From Viola odorata (lineage: Eukaryota > Streptophyta > Magnoliopsida > Malpighiales > Violaceae): a stretch of 64,000 nt of DNA. The stretch's first letter is position 1. Every line of letters starts with the position of its first letter. The notes below the pieces were generated by a model. The model did no database searches and was not told the origin of the DNA. It saw only the letters and a list, made by a program, of their open reading frames with translations. Positions 1-11,123 of the stretch are shown piece by piece. A program made the position numbers and the translations under genes. The stretch spans positions 28,878,579 through 28,942,578 of the forward strand of contig OY829542.1 of assembly GCA_963691705.1 (NCBI GenBank). The letters run 5' to 3'.

Positions 1-130
1 CTACCTACGATTTGTGCGGTCTTACACCGTTGCTACCTGCAATATCGACACGATTTTACGCTGCTCGAAGCCACCTGCAATATTGCGCGGTTTTTATGCT
101 ATGGGCCGCCTACAAATCGTATGGCGTTAT
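1..130. repeat. Short degenerate tandem repeat at left edge
   Basis: About four diverged units of 33-38 bp share the core CTACCTGCAATATCG or CCACCTGCAATATTG followed by a GCGGTTTTA-like tail. The same array occurs inverted in the inner element at about 20,275-20,430, just upstream of the accessory-gene TATA box. It therefore belongs to the element family and not to the host. Its role is unknown; the position suggests promoter-proximal DNA. Confidence 0.6.
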
Positions 131-276
131 GTTGTCATGGACCTTAGTCCATGTTCCGCTTAAGCATTTCGGGCATCTTTTAGAAGCTCCACGTCAGCCT
201 TCTCTCCTATTGCTGTTATATAATCGGAGAGGCCCAATTTTCGAGATTCCTAGGTGAACAACTGTTGCTCTGGATC

Positions 277-282
277 TATAAA
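277..282 (+). promoter_or_regulatory. TATA box upstream of antisense accessory ORF D
   Basis: TATAAA lies 63 bp before the ATG of ORF D and reads opposite to gag-pol of the outer element. A matching TATAAA (20,073-20,068, minus) exists at the equivalent place in the inner element, which supports a real internal promoter. Confidence 0.5.
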
Positions 283-344
283 TGCGACTCTTATTCTAGT
301 GCCAATTCTTCACATTCTCTCTGCTCTTTTTTTGCCATTTTCTC

Positions 345-731
345 ATGGAAGATCTTACCAGAAATTTCCTGATCTCCAAGGCTCTGACCCTCAAAAATCT
401 TACCGAGGGTGACACCAGCTTCCTGGAGAACATGATGACAAAGTCCGGCAAAGATATCCTAGAGCTTTGGGGAATGATGGCCCCCATCCAGGCCAGGATT
501 GGATCCGCTACCATGGAGGACTTCAATCCCATCGGGAATGTCTCCAAGTTGGCCATCGCCGCCTGCGGTATTGAAGTCGCCATCGCCTTGCTGCTGCAGA
601 GGAAGGACCTGCTGAACTGCTGCTTGAAGAGCATGAGGAACACCGCTTCTGAGCTGACTTCGGTGGAGGAGGCCTTGAAGGATATCCCTACCCTATTGGT
701 GGATGATGATGATGCCGGGTCCCGGGCCTAA
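345..731 (+). CDS. Accessory ORF D, 128 aa, unknown function
   Basis: An intact ORF of 128 residues. Its ATG has G at +4 and follows a TATA box by about 60 bp. I do not recognise the family. The protein looks helical and mostly hydrophilic, with a hydrophobic stretch at about residues 62-85 (KLAIAACGIEVAIALLLQ) and a C-terminal run of four Asp. It lies at the promoter end of the antisense accessory cassette of the outer Tat element. The inner element has a deletion of about 0.5 kb here and keeps only the flanks. It is one of the few uninterrupted frames in the window. It could be a real accessory gene or a chance-preserved frame; no homolog is available within the window to decide. Confidence 0.45.
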   Translation: MEDLTRNFLISKALTLKNLTEGDTSFLENMMTKSGKDILELWGMMAPIQARIGSATMEDFNPIGNVSKLAIAACGIEVAIALLLQRKDLLNCCLKSMRNTASELTSVEEALKDIPTLLVDDDDAGSRA

Positions 732-1264
732 AGGCTTGCCGCTGTGGCATCTTTTTTATTTTCCTTTTGTTATGTATGAGGACGTATATCCAGGCCGCTA
801 GGCCGTAATGAAACTTATTTCCGTTATTGAGCTTCCTATTCCTTTCTTTCTTTTTTGGGGCGTAAGCCCTTGCTTCAATTGAGAGTTATAATTAAGCCCA
901 ACTGAAAATGAGTCTGCCACTGATCAGAACTTTACAGCCTTTATTCTCCTCTTTCTGCTAGGTGGCGACGGTTGCTTCGGCGAACCGCTGGGTGCTAACC
1001 ATGCGCCGTCTTTTCAGCATTAACTGATTGGGCAGTTTTTTTGTATTTCTTGATTGTGGAAAAATTCCCAACAGGCGTGCCCGAAGGATCTGATTCTGCC
1101 ATTATGATTGATCTTCTCGAGATGCATTAAATCATGTTCTTTTCACGCCTGGAGAAAATCGAAGAGTCTTGCTACTCCGACTATTTATGGGAAGTTCTCC
1201 TTCTCTTTTTTTTCTGTTCATCTTCTTCTTAGTATTTTTCTGCTGCTACTGATTCTCGTTCTTC

Positions 1265-1690
1265 ATGGCTGACTCATATGATCAGGTTTCCGACGAACGT
1301 GAGATTCGCCCAACCCCTCCAACTACGCCGGATTTGGATGACCCTCCTTCGCCACCGTGCCTGAGAAAGCGATTGCACCGCCGCGGTGGTCGAAAAAGGC
1401 CGAAGAAGAGAGCGTAGATCAGTAGCATCGGCTGGTTTTCTTCATTTTCAGCCCCTCCGGTTTGTGAGGATAAAAAATCATCTCCTCCTGCCGACTGGTT
1501 CGAAGAGAAGGTTCCTCCGAGCGATACCGTCGTCAAGGTGGCACCTTCTGATATAAAAGAGGAATCCAACCCATTAATGTGGAGTGCTGAGCGAAAAGCT
1601 GACGGGTTTCCTCCTTTCATTGATGAAGAACTTCCGTTCTCAGACAAGGAGTATTGGTACTGGCCTTCCTATTGGCCTGACGATGATTGA
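1265..1690 (+). pseudogene. Accessory ORF C (small acidic Pro-rich protein), one stop
   Basis: This frame of 142 codons has an in-frame TAG at 1,415-1,417 and is otherwise open. It matches the intact ORF at 19,655-19,224 of the inner element. Both start MADS, both have a PTPPT-x-PDLD-x-PP-x-PP segment at about residues 17-31, then an Arg/Lys-rich patch, and both end in an acidic Trp/Tyr-containing tail. The basic patch could be a nuclear-localisation signal. No known domain is recognised. It is the second unit of the plus-strand accessory cassette, downstream of ORF D and upstream of gene A. Confidence 0.6.
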
Positions 1691-1982
1691 TTCTGCCCTT
1701 GGCATTCCCTTGTAGATGCCGTATGGCTTATTATTGAATTTCATAATATTTTACTTCTTTAGTCTTGCATGTTCAAGCGTTAGCCCTTCTGTTGGCTGGC
1801 TATCGCTGAGAAATTAACCGTTGCTCTAACTGCAACTGTTTGCAACTAATTGTCAGCAACTACCTCTTCTAGAAGATATAAATGCGTAGACATAAATACC
1901 CTTCTGAGGCTTTCACACGTGTCACTTTACTTGGGGACGTGCCCCATTTTCACAGGCTGTTCAACTTCTTCGTACTCAGCCT

Positions 1983-1988
1983 TTAAAA
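1983..1988 (+). promoter_or_regulatory. TATA-like box for accessory gene A
   Basis: The sequence CCTTTAAAAGG lies about 185 bp before the gene A ATG. The inner element has CCTTTATAAGG at the equivalent place (about 18,956-18,948, minus). A second TATAAA at 1,877-1,882 is an alternative. Confidence 0.4.
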
Positions 1989-2169
1989 GGGAGTAACTGC
2001 TCTCTTTTAATACTCTTTGCTCTTGTTTTGAAATTTCTCCCTTCTCTCTCTAGATTTTGCTCCGAAGGAAGTTACGACCACTGTTCGCCGGTGCAGACCG
2101 TTTATCCACCGCCTTCTGATTCAAGGTACTTCACCTCTTTCCCTCAGATTTTCTTCTTGCCGATTCATT

Positions 2170-4293
2170 ATGAGCACATCTAGAATACCCAAAGATTCTC
2201 AGTGGCCTCTGGTCGCAAATAGGTCTTTGAGGAGTCTCCAGATTCTCCAGCAGCCTATAGATTTAGAAATAGAGAGAACTCCCAGTATTTTCTTTGATCA
2301 AGCGGTATTAGATGCAGAGTTGGAGGAAAACAGCATCTTTTTCCCCCTGGTTATTCCGCTAGAATTCCTGATGCCGGCTACCGGCTTCATGACCCCCTAT
2401 CGGGGGCCGATAGGATGGTGTATTTTGACATGTTCCTTTATGGCTTTCACTTTCCCGTCCATGAAGCAGTGAAAAGATTATTAGTACGATATGACATTAA
2501 TCCGGCTCAGATTACGCCTCCTTCTTGGTGTGAGATTCATGCCTTCATTCGTATTTGCGAGTTGCAGGGCATCCTTCTCCCGTCTATCAATTTATTCCGC
2601 AAGTTTTTTAGCTTTAGGGGCCGCAACTGCATGGTAGATATCGCCCCAAGATGGAGTGATGCACTGGTGCAGTCATTCTGGCAGAGATTCCGGGGGTTTC
2701 GAAGAGACCGTGGCGGGTTGGAAGAGCGGTTTCTTTATTGTGAATTTACCTTTCCGCCCCTGGCCCGGAGGTTTCAATCGGTGTCTCAATGACTCCATTT
2801 GGACAAATCCATCAACCATATCCAGGGACGAGCTCCGACAGACGAACATGCTACTGGGGTTGAAATCATCCTTCCGCATTCGAGAGTTTGCCTTGCACAG
2901 GCTTATAGAGAAGTGTGTTATAAGTAAGTTTCTTTTCTCTCGTTATCGCTTCAGCTAATTCAATGTTCTGATATGTCATGTTGGCAGGTGACGCTGAAAA
3001 CCAACCGTTGAGTGATAAAGACGTTCCTCTGAACATAAGACCACTCCAGACGTGGCCACCATCTCCTTCGCCTGAAAGTTCTAGTCATCCTGCCGCTCCA
3101 CCAAAAAGAAAAGATTCAAAACTATCGCCAAGCGAGGCATCTCTAACCGCGCTTCTCAATTTCTCAAGGACTGGTTACCCGTTCGACAAGGAGTGACTTT
3201 GAATCGTCCTAAAGCTGAAATACCTGACAGCGATAGTGAGGACATGGATAATGATTCCGGGCTTCGTCACGCTTCCGCAGCTCAGCGTAAGAAACTACGC
3301 ACGGGAAGTAGCAACCCCATCATTGCGACTACTTCGAACAAAGTTAGCGAAACCCCTGCTACCAGGACTGGCTCTTTCGGGGGTGCAAGCACTTCCAAGG
3401 TAGCAGTGGCAGCCAAGGTGTAAACCGACATTTCTCCTAAAATTCCCAAGGCTCCGTCGGAGGTCAACCTTCCTCCTCCGACTGCCGCTCCTGACTCTCC
3501 TATCTCGTCTTTTATTCCTGACGTCGCCGTCCCAAATCTTGCACCTGCCGTTCCTCTGCCTAATGACCTTCCGCCATTATTCTGTACTTCTATCTCTGGA
3601 GCTGGGGGTTCCACTGAAAGCCTCTCTCCTCCCTTTACCGCCAATCTATCTTCTCAAGGTCTTCAAGGAGCCACTTCCTATCGCTTAGATCTGTCTACTT
3701 TTGGCACCAGCGGACTTCGCGCACTAGGGATATCAGATCTGCTATCACGAAATGAGCCGGTGGGCTCTGTGGTAGGTGCGATCTTTAGCTCTCCTAAAGA
3801 TAGGGAGGAGATGTTAGAGCTTCCTCTAGAGGTTCATCGCGAACGCGCATTGAATGAAGTGCTGGCCAGTTTTCGCATGCTAAATTACTTCCTCGATATT
3901 CAGGGTAACAAGGCTCAGGGCTCCCCTTCTAAGGTGGTAGAGTTAACGCGACTCCAAAGCGATACCCAAGCTGAGCTTAATGACTGTCGTGCTGAGTTGG
4001 CCAGAGAAAAGTCGATAGGGAAAGCAAAGATAGAACTTCTGGAGGCAGAACTGATGACGGCTGACAAAAAGAACATTCTCCTTCGTGAGGAGATAACGGC
4101 CCGCGATGCAAGGTTGGCGAAGATGTCCCATGAGATGTCGCGATGGAAGGATAAGGCGATACAAGCTTTTGCCACCGGATTCCCATATTATTATCGCAGC
4201 GGGGCTTTCGATCCTGCCAAGATAGCTGATTATGCCTTTGAGAGGTTAAAGGATGTAGATGCCGGGGGCGTCAAGGGGGTTTTTCCGCAATGA
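2170..4293 (+). pseudogene. Accessory gene A: 'putative gypsy type transposon' domain + coiled coil, broken
   Basis: This is a two-exon gene on the strand opposite to gag-pol. Exon 1 (2,170-2,923) holds the plant domain known as putative gypsy type transposon (Transposase_28-like); the clearest part is at 2,415-2,700, with the landmark MFLYGFHFP and a PAQITPPSW motif. The intron 2,924-2,987 (64 nt, GTAAGT...GGCAG) aligns with the intron of the inner copy. Exon 2 encodes a Ser/Pro-rich linker, then an acidic SDSED segment, then a C-terminal coiled coil (about 3,920-4,160) of heptad-like Glu/Lys/Leu residues. Breaks: frameshifts near 2,350-2,410, 2,705 and 3,170-3,200, and a TAA at 3,421-3,423. 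The function is unknown. Such extra ORFs are known in several plant Ty3/gypsy lineages. Confidence 0.75.
2924..2987 (+). other. Intron of accessory gene A (outer copy)
   Basis: This is a 64-nt GT-AG intron with a near-consensus donor GTAAGT and acceptor TTGGCAG. The inner element has a 66-nt intron at the same codon with the same phase (17,990-18,055, minus). The intron sequences differ while the flanking exons align, which is the pattern expected of a real spliced intron. Confidence 0.65.
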
Positions 4294-4853
4294 GCATAAG
4301 GCGGCATTTGAGAGTGTTTTATTTTTCTCTTCCGCATTACTTTTATCTAGCTTGTAATAATTGATAACTGCCGCTCTGCTCTGGATAACGGTTAATTTGC
4401 TTCATGGTGTTATCTTGTTGATTACGTCATCATGCTTGATCTCTTCTGATAAAGCAATTTTGCTTTTTCGGAGCATTTAATGCTTAGAATCCCCTTATTA
4501 ATGTGATTGAAGGATCATGATGATTCGAAGACACGTGTCTGCTCATCGGGACGCTAGGGCTAGCGTGATTTGACAGGATTAAAACGTCTTCTCGTCTTTC
4601 TAGGGTTGTACTCATTACTTACGTCTGTCACGCGCGTAGCGACTATTCCAGCAGTCATGCCTTTAGCCTCTTAGGGTTATAAAACCCATCACTCTATCTC
4701 TTTTTTCCACTTTCGATAATCTGTTTCTCTACATCTTCTTGAATCATTTTGCGTTTCTAGCATTCATTCCCTAGGTACTTTGATTTTCTTCCCAAAAGGT
4801 ACTTCTCATTTCCCTTTACCATCTTCTTCATTTCTTTGATTTCTTTTCCCACC
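4294..4853 (+). promoter_or_regulatory. Spacer between accessory genes A and B with TATA box
   Basis: No gene is seen here. TATAAAA at 4,679-4,685 precedes the gene B ATG by about 170 bp. A similar CATAAAACCC lies at 16,167-16,158 (minus) before gene B of the inner element. The last 160 bp are pyrimidine-rich, as in many plant 5' leaders. Confidence 0.4.
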
Positions 4854-6130
4854 ATGACAAAAAGAAAAACTTATGCTTCTGGGTCTAAATCACGTGATGA
4901 AGAAAAAATAGAGACTATAGCCAGTACTATTACTTCTTCTGCCATTCTTGATAAGCATCTGTCTGATTATGGGGCTACCCTCCCTAAGGGTTTCAAGGCT
5001 ATTGTCGCCCCTGCATCTTTACGCTTGAATAGCGTTCTAACCGGTAATCGTAGAATCCTGTATGCCTAGATGTTCCGCTATGGTTTCCGGTTTCCGGTTG
5101 ACCCGTTTATCCAAGAGTTACTTACCTCTCTGGATCTGAATCCTATTCAACTGGCTCTGAATGCCTACTGTGGCATTTATGCTTTTTTAGAACTCTGCAA
5201 GTACAAAGGAATTACATCTCCTTCCCTTGCATTACTCAAATCTCTGTTTAACATGTATAACCGTCGGGGTGTGATAGCGATATCACCCCATTATAATGAC
5301 GATTCACTCAAAAACTTCACCTGGAAACTCCTTCATCTGGAGTCTTCCATTGATAAATGGAAAGAGCAATTTTTTTTTGTTGAAACCCTTGATCTTCCGG
5401 AGCCATGGTGGCGGTCTAGTTTCAACCAGAGCGTCAAGGATAGGGCTTGGCGCCACGTGGCTCTTGATGAAATGGAACAAGGCTGGTTTGATAAGTCTGG
5501 ACATCAGCGTTCACACCCGCCTTCTGGCTTGCGGGACCGATATCAAAGACTGCGTTAGACGTGAGTATCGCGTCAATCTTTGATTTCCATCATTGGTACT
5601 AACGCTGACGCTGTCTTGTGCTTTTGCAGCAACTGATCTGGATTACATTCCAGAGAGCGTCAGGAGGCGCCGGAAGAGACTTCGTGGTAGGGAAACGGTC
5701 ACGGCTATCAATATCACCACCACATCAGCCGCCGCTTCGGTTCCTCCCCAAACATCTTCTGCATCTGTTGAGAAGGAAACTGATACCATTCCAGTTGGTG
5801 TTCCTGTCATATCAGTCGCTGTTCTTCCGCCTCGACCATCTGCTCGCAGAGCTTCTGCCAAAGGAAAAAAGAAAAAGAAAACCCGAAGCGTTACCTCCCT
5901 CCAGTCACCGATTCTACCCTCTTCTGACGCGGTCGGCTCTTCGGAACTGCCTACCGCTAGGACGGTAACTGATACTTCCCCCGATATCTTTCGCATCATT
6001 ATTTTTAATTTTTTTTAGGATACTTCTGGTACTTCCCCGCCTTTGTCATCACGAGGTAACATGGACGTGAGGCGTATTCTGGGTCGTCCGAGGAAGAAAC
6101 AAAAGTCCACGGGAGCAGGTGCAAGTTTGT
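4854..6130 (+). pseudogene. Accessory gene B, 5' part (outer element), cut by the inner element
   Basis: The start is ATG 4,854 in a strong context (CCACC before it). The first 230 residues form a 'putative gypsy type transposon' domain, paralogous to that of gene A, with landmarks MFRYGFRFP and LELCKYKGITSPSL. A TAG at 5,067-5,069 replaces a Gln codon of the inner copy, and a frameshift lies near 5,490. Intron 1 is 5,561-5,629 (GTGAGT...TTGCAG) and intron 2 is about 5,965-6,018. Exon 2 is Ser/Pro-rich with a basic KGKKKKKTRS patch that could be a nuclear signal. The gene is cut at 6,130 by the insertion and resumes at 21,522. Confidence 0.75.
6126..6130. repeat. Target-site duplication TTTGT, left copy
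   Basis: TTTGT directly precedes the inner element and recurs at 21,517-21,521. A 5-bp TSD is standard for LTR retrotransposons. Confidence 0.95.
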
Positions 6131-6650
6131 TGATAACAATCAAGACAACCCTAACGGTGCTACCACACTTGCGGCTCCCGCCGGGACGATTTCCCATAAG
6201 ACCCATAAGATATCTTCATATCGCCCGAGAATCAGCGAAGGATTCCTAGGATGGTCGACATCAGCAGGGGGGACTCACGCGACTCTATACACACGGCACC
6301 ATCCCATCCTAGGGACCCACGAGGTTATCGTTCCCGGCAGCCCCGTTAGATATCGCTCATGACATCATACATCGGTATCGCTTGTGACGTCACCATCAGA
6401 CATCGCCTGGACTGTTATCGCCAGGTATCGCCGTATAGGCCTATAAATACCCCTACTTTTCCAATCAGAAGGTAAGATCGAGATCACCCAGACGAACCTC
6501 TATTGTTTTTGAAACCTGAACTGACTTAAGCATCGGAGTGTCTACGCCGGAGCCCCCCTCCGGCGCTTTGCAGGTACATCCGACGTCGACTGCCACCGTT
6601 CCAATCAGGCACGACTCCGAATCTTACAAGACCGACATTGAATCTTATCA
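6131..6650 (+). repeat. 5' LTR of inner Tat element
   Basis: 520 bp, starting TGATAACAATC and ending CTTATCA. A TATAAATA box lies at 6,442-6,449. It aligns over its whole length with 20,995-21,516 at about 97.7% identity. Confidence 0.97.
6442..6449 (+). promoter_or_regulatory. LTR TATA box
   Basis: TATAAATA is conserved in the 3' LTR (21,307-21,314) and in the outer element's LTR (minus, 29,981-29,974). It is the likely core promoter for genomic RNA. Confidence 0.7.
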
Positions 6651-6652
6651 AA

Positions 6653-6671
6653 TGGTGCTTTCATTGAGAGC
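6653..6671 (+). other. Primer binding site of inner Tat element
   Basis: TGGTGCTTTCATTGAGAGC starts two bases after the LTR. It begins with TGG, as expected for pairing with a tRNA 3' CCA end. The outer element has the same site with one change. I do not assign the tRNA species with certainty. Confidence 0.75.
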
Positions 6672-6735
6672 TTTGGTATATTAAGTGAGCGTCCTTAATA
6701 GCCAAGCTCCGTCTAGCCGGAAGATTGGAACGGTC

Positions 6736-8892
6736 ATGACCGCAGGATCGGAGCCGATCCGATCATCATCCTCTAATATCCCTTTCTCAATCCATAGACA
6801 GTTATTCCCTTTTGCTACTGCTGATCTCTCTATGATGACACAACCAATTATTTTGAGATCTCTGGACCTCTCGGCCGGAATCGCTGGGGTACTGGCCGCC
6901 TCGCAGACGGACATCTTGTCATCTCAGATAGCGGGATCTGACTTCTCCACTCCTATTTTGGGGGGATCTGTGCTCAACCGTTAACATCCCTTTGCAATGG
7001 AAATAGCGGCCCTTCGTTCTCGGCTGGAATATTTGACTGAAATGGCCGCAAGAGTCACGCCTGGTGCTTCTGGATCTAGCCTCCCTCCCCGCGTCATGTT
7101 CACACCATCTATTGTCGCTGATCGACCTTTATCACCGTTGTTTCCAGAAAACCTCTAGATGCCTTTATCCTCAGGAAATCCTCCGATTAGTGTTGAGCAG
7201 TTTACTCAAGGAAGAGTAGAGGCTTACGTACCACAAATGCCGCAAGGTCTCCTCCTGCCAGGGGACAGGCAACTTGAGGGGGTTAGGAACCGGTGGGACG
7301 GACGGAGGGAAGGAGCCAACAGAAGTTTGTCTCCCGAGTACAGTGAAAGATCTAGTAGTTGAAGGTATCGAAGTCGTTCACTCAGGAGCCGCAGTCGATC
7401 TCCTAGACGACATCTTACGCTAGAACCACGAAATAGGGGGCGTCAGGCCGAAATGTCTCCTCCGCGTCAGGCGCGTGAAATTCATGATGATACGTCGGGC
7501 CACCCATTTAGCCGTCGTATAAGGCGTCACAGGGTCAGTCGGCGCGTGAAGCTTCCCACTAATATTTATGATGGCACCAAGGATCCCATCTCGCACATTA
7601 ATAAAGTGAAGGATTTTGTTCAGTTTCAGACCCACAGTGATGCGGCGTTATGCCAAATATTTGTTATGACATTATCGGGCGTTGCGCGTCTCTGGTTTGA
7701 GGGTCTCTCTGGTGGATCCATTAATAATTTCTCACAATTAGAATCTAAATTCCGGAGCAGATTTAGCACGGCAATTCCAATCAGAAAATCTGCCGCCGCG
7801 TTATTTGACATACAACGAAGGCCTCAAGAAACCTTAAAGGAATTTCTTAGTCGCTTCGATTTGGAAATGTCCTTAACGTCGGGCGTTACTATTGATTTTG
7901 CTATAGAAGCTCTGAAAAGGAACTGCCGCTATGGAAAGCTGAAAGACGCGCTTATGGTGGACCCTCCAGAGACTTTAGATGCGTTGAGACTTAAAGCCCA
8001 TAATTACGCAAAAATGGAAGAGGAAGAAAATAGAGATAAGACGTATAACGCGCCGCATGGGACATCTCAAATTACCACTGCTCCCGCGAAGCTCCTACCT
8101 GACAACAATTTTATTGACGATTACGCCAGGCGGAAGGATCATATCCCCAAGGCCTCCAACAGACAAAAGGGTCATTTTTCGAAGGGAAAAACCAATGATT
8201 CCCCCACTCGGCGTCGAGGAGATTCTTATAAAAATCGTACATATGACCCAGATTTTCCTTCTCTTAACGTGCCAAGGGCAGAGATTTTAGCGATAGCGGA
8301 ACAGCGAAATCTTCCCATCCGCTACCCCGCGCCTACGAAACCAGGAGTGTTTCTAGGGCAGAGATTCCACAAAGCCAAGGGCCATTCCACAGAAGCATGC
8401 AGAGAGTTAAAATTGGCGATAGAACGATTGGTGGAAGAGGGATATTTAGGAGAATTCGCCACCCAGATAAGAGAAGACGCTAGAAATAATCCCATGAAAA
8501 GGACGGCAAGTGAACGACCCGTTCCCCCTCGCGTTCCACAAAAGGATAGTATTCCCGGAGGAAAAGATAGGGAAACCCTTACAGTTGATGACGAGTACAT
8601 CCCCATGATTAACATCATTGCGGGGGGAACCCCTTATATGGACGAATCAGAGCATCTGACAGCTGCGAAAGGAGACAAACGCACACGTGATGGCATGACA
8701 AAAAAAGGAGATGCGATAGGCATATTGGATCGAATGATATTAACCTTTTCCGAAGAGGATGAGAAAGACATCGTCTATCCGCACAATGATGCATTGGTGG
8801 TTACGCCCGTCATCGCCAGTCATGGAATCAGAAGAACTCTTATCGATAACGGGAGCGCGGTGAACCTCTTTTCGCTGGAAGCATACGCCTAG
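6736..8892 (+). pseudogene. gag: gag (and start of protease) of inner Tat element
   Basis: A single frame from ATG 6,736, about 65 bp after the PBS. Stops lie at 6,982, 7,156, 7,360 and 8,890. The structural core, with the landmark HINKVKDFVQFQ and an LWFEGL segment, spans about 7,590-8,040. The region that carries an HKAKGHSTEAC-type zinc knuckle in the outer copy has here lost its first Cys (sequence VFLGQRFHKAKGH, near 8,345-8,400). The protease motif DNGS is encoded at 8,845-8,856. A deletion of about 45 bp just after it shifts the frame at 8,890. Gag forms the particle and packages RNA; this copy could not make an intact one. Confidence 0.85.
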
Positions 8893-9205
8893 CAAACGGC
8901 CTATAGTCGGCGTTGATGGGGTTCCAATCCCTGTCACGGGGGTGATTACTTTGCCCATATATTTCCGAGAAGATACCTACAAGCGATCAGAGAACTTGTT
9001 GTTCCTTGTCGTGGATCTGAATTTGCCTTACAATGTCATACTCGGACGACCTTTCCTCAACTGCTTTGGAGCGGTGATATCTCAGAAGCATCTAAGGATG
9101 AAGTACCCCTCCTGGGATGGGGTAGTATCCATAAAGGGCGATCAAAAGCTAGCGGCGGAGTGCTACTCGCTCATGACTCAAAGAAGCTGCGATAGGTACG
9201 TATGA
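8893..9205 (+). pseudogene. Protease C-terminal part, inner Tat element
   Basis: After the frame change near 8,890 the aspartic protease continues at about 8,900-9,100. The flap/substrate region GVDGVPIPVTG precedes the ILGRPFL motif typical of retroviral-type proteases (near 9,038-9,058). The frame then runs into the RT linker and meets a TGA at 9,203-9,205. The active-site DNGS lies upstream in the gag frame. The product would mature Gag-Pol; it is inactive here. Confidence 0.75.
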
Positions 9206-10639
9206 ATAGCAGCGGACCCCTATGAGCAGAGTGATGAGAAGCGCGCTCAACCTCTGGACAAAATGGTACCCATTCCAGCAATCGGTATAGAGGAAGCAAG
9301 TTTTCTGATCAGTGAAAAACTCAGCCCAGCGGAAAACCTTCAACTGGCCCGGCTACTGAACAAATGCCAAGGAGATTTCGCATGGAAACCCTCAGACATG
9401 CCTGGTATATCGCGTGAAATAGCCGAACATCGGCTCAATGTGGACCCAGATGCCAGGCCGGTACAGTAAAAGCGACGTGCGTTCTCTAATGAAAAGGCGT
9501 TAGCTGTAGATAAGGAGGTAGCAAAGCTTCTTGACGCAGGGTTTATCCGCAAAGTTCAATATCCCACCTGGCTAGCGAACCCTTTCCTTGTTCCTAAGCC
9601 CAATGGGGATTGGCGCATGTGCATCGACTTTACCAATTTAAATGATGTCTGCCCTAAGGATTGCTACCCGCTTCCTCGCATAGATCAGTTAGTTGATCAG
9701 ACCGCTGGGTATGCTTATTTAAGCTCACTAGACGCCAACTCTGGGTACCATCAGATCCCCATGGCCCTAGAAGATGAAGAAAAGACTGTGTTTCTCACTC
9801 CAAAGGCCACATACTGCTATGCGGCGATGCCGTTTGGGTTGAAAAATGTCGGGGCGACGTTCCAACGTATGGCCAACAAGATATTCGAAGAACAAATAGG
9901 GAGGAATGTGGAAGCGTACGTTGACGATATATTGGTGAAAAGCGCGAGCTTTCGAGATCACCTGCGGGACTTGAAGGAAGTCTTCGACGTAATGAAAAGG
10001 TATCGTATGAAGCTAAATCCCCGAAAATGCATGTTTGCATTTCAAACAGGAAAATTTCTAGGCTACGTTGTCAGCCAAAAAGGTATCCAACCTAACCCTT
10101 TAAAGGTTAAAGCCATACAAGACATGATATCGCCAAGAACCATCAAAGAAGTGCAAAGGCTAACTGGGCGAGTCATCGCCCTTGGACGATTCATTTCCAA
10201 GCAAGGAGAGAAGTTTCTCCCTTTTTTCAAAGTCATACGCAAGAAAGCCTCGTTCGGGTGGACCCCGGAATATGAGGAGGCATTTATCGGGCTAAAGGAT
10301 TACCTATCGTCTGACCTACTATTGACGAGACCCGAAGCAGGCGATACCTTATATTTGTATCTTGGCGCCGCAGATGAAGTGGTCAGTGCCGTCCTCGTTC
10401 GCGACGATAACCACTCTCATCGCCCGGTCTATTTTGTGAGCCACGTCCTAAAGGATGCGGAGTTGCGATACGCCCGAATCGAAAAGATAGCGTTCGCTCT
10501 TATACAAGCCACCCGCAAAATGGATCGATATTTTCAGTCTTATTCCGTTATCGTACTCACAGACCAGCCTCTGAAAAGAATATTTCGAAAGCCTGAATCT
10601 TCAGGAAGAATGTTGATCTGGGCGCTTGAACTAGAATAA
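9206..10639 (+). pseudogene. pol: Reverse transcriptase-RNase H, inner Tat element
   Basis: Ty3/gypsy RT in the frame of 8,942. It has a TAA at 9,467-9,469 and is then open to the TAA at 10,637-10,639. Landmarks are CIDFTNLND, a DANSGYHQI segment, MPFGLKN and the catalytic YVDD at about 9,916-9,927. RNase H follows from about 10,320 (TLYLYLGAADEVVSAVL); its first acidic residue is not obvious, as is usual for the decayed RNase H of Tat elements that carry a second RNase H. The closing TAA is also present at the same codon in the outer element (25,792-25,790). Catalytic RT motifs are intact, but no complete polyprotein can be made. Confidence 0.9.
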
Positions 10640-11123
10640 TATGGATTGAGGTATCAGTCTCGACCGTCCGTAAAGGCTCAAATCTTGGCTGATTTCATAG
10701 CGGAATGTACCTTTACTGAAGATCCTTTGAATGGCGTACCTGAAGCGGAATGGGGCGATATGGATCTCCCGTTTCCGGAAACCTACATGGAGCCAAAAAC
10801 CAAGAGATGGTTGGAGCTAGAATCTTTTAAAATGGGCCGCACGATATGCAAATACGATACGCCATTCGAATCCTACAACCGTTATATAATAACGCGGCAG
10901 AGTATGAGGCGTTGCTAGCCGGACTCAGAATAGGGAAAGGATTTTCTTCTAAAGGGAGGCACGTTACCGGAAGAACAGGAGACCTGCGTCTAAAAATCTG
11001 TGGTGATTCCAAGTTGATAATTGACCAGGTCTTGGGGCACTCTCAGGGCCGGGAACCCATCATGATTCAATATCTCGCCAAAGTAAAGCGAGAATTGTTG
11101 GAAATAAAGAAAGAGGGCATGTA
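10640..11123 (+). pseudogene. Second (archaeal-type) RNase H, inner Tat element
   Basis: Homologous to the outer element's aRH, which reads VDGAKNQEL...NNAAEYEVLLAGL...GDSKLIIDQVLGHS...EENVEADNLAK, the acidic pattern of an RNase H. In the inner copy about 20 bp, including the codon of the first catalytic Asp (VDGA), are missing at about 10,786-10,790, and the frame shifts. The later motifs, including NNAAEYEALLAGL (near 10,887) and CGDSKLIIDQVL (near 11,000), are intact. TAA ends the frame at 11,122-11,124. The presence of an aRH between RT-RNase H and integrase is diagnostic of the Tat lineage. Confidence 0.8.
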
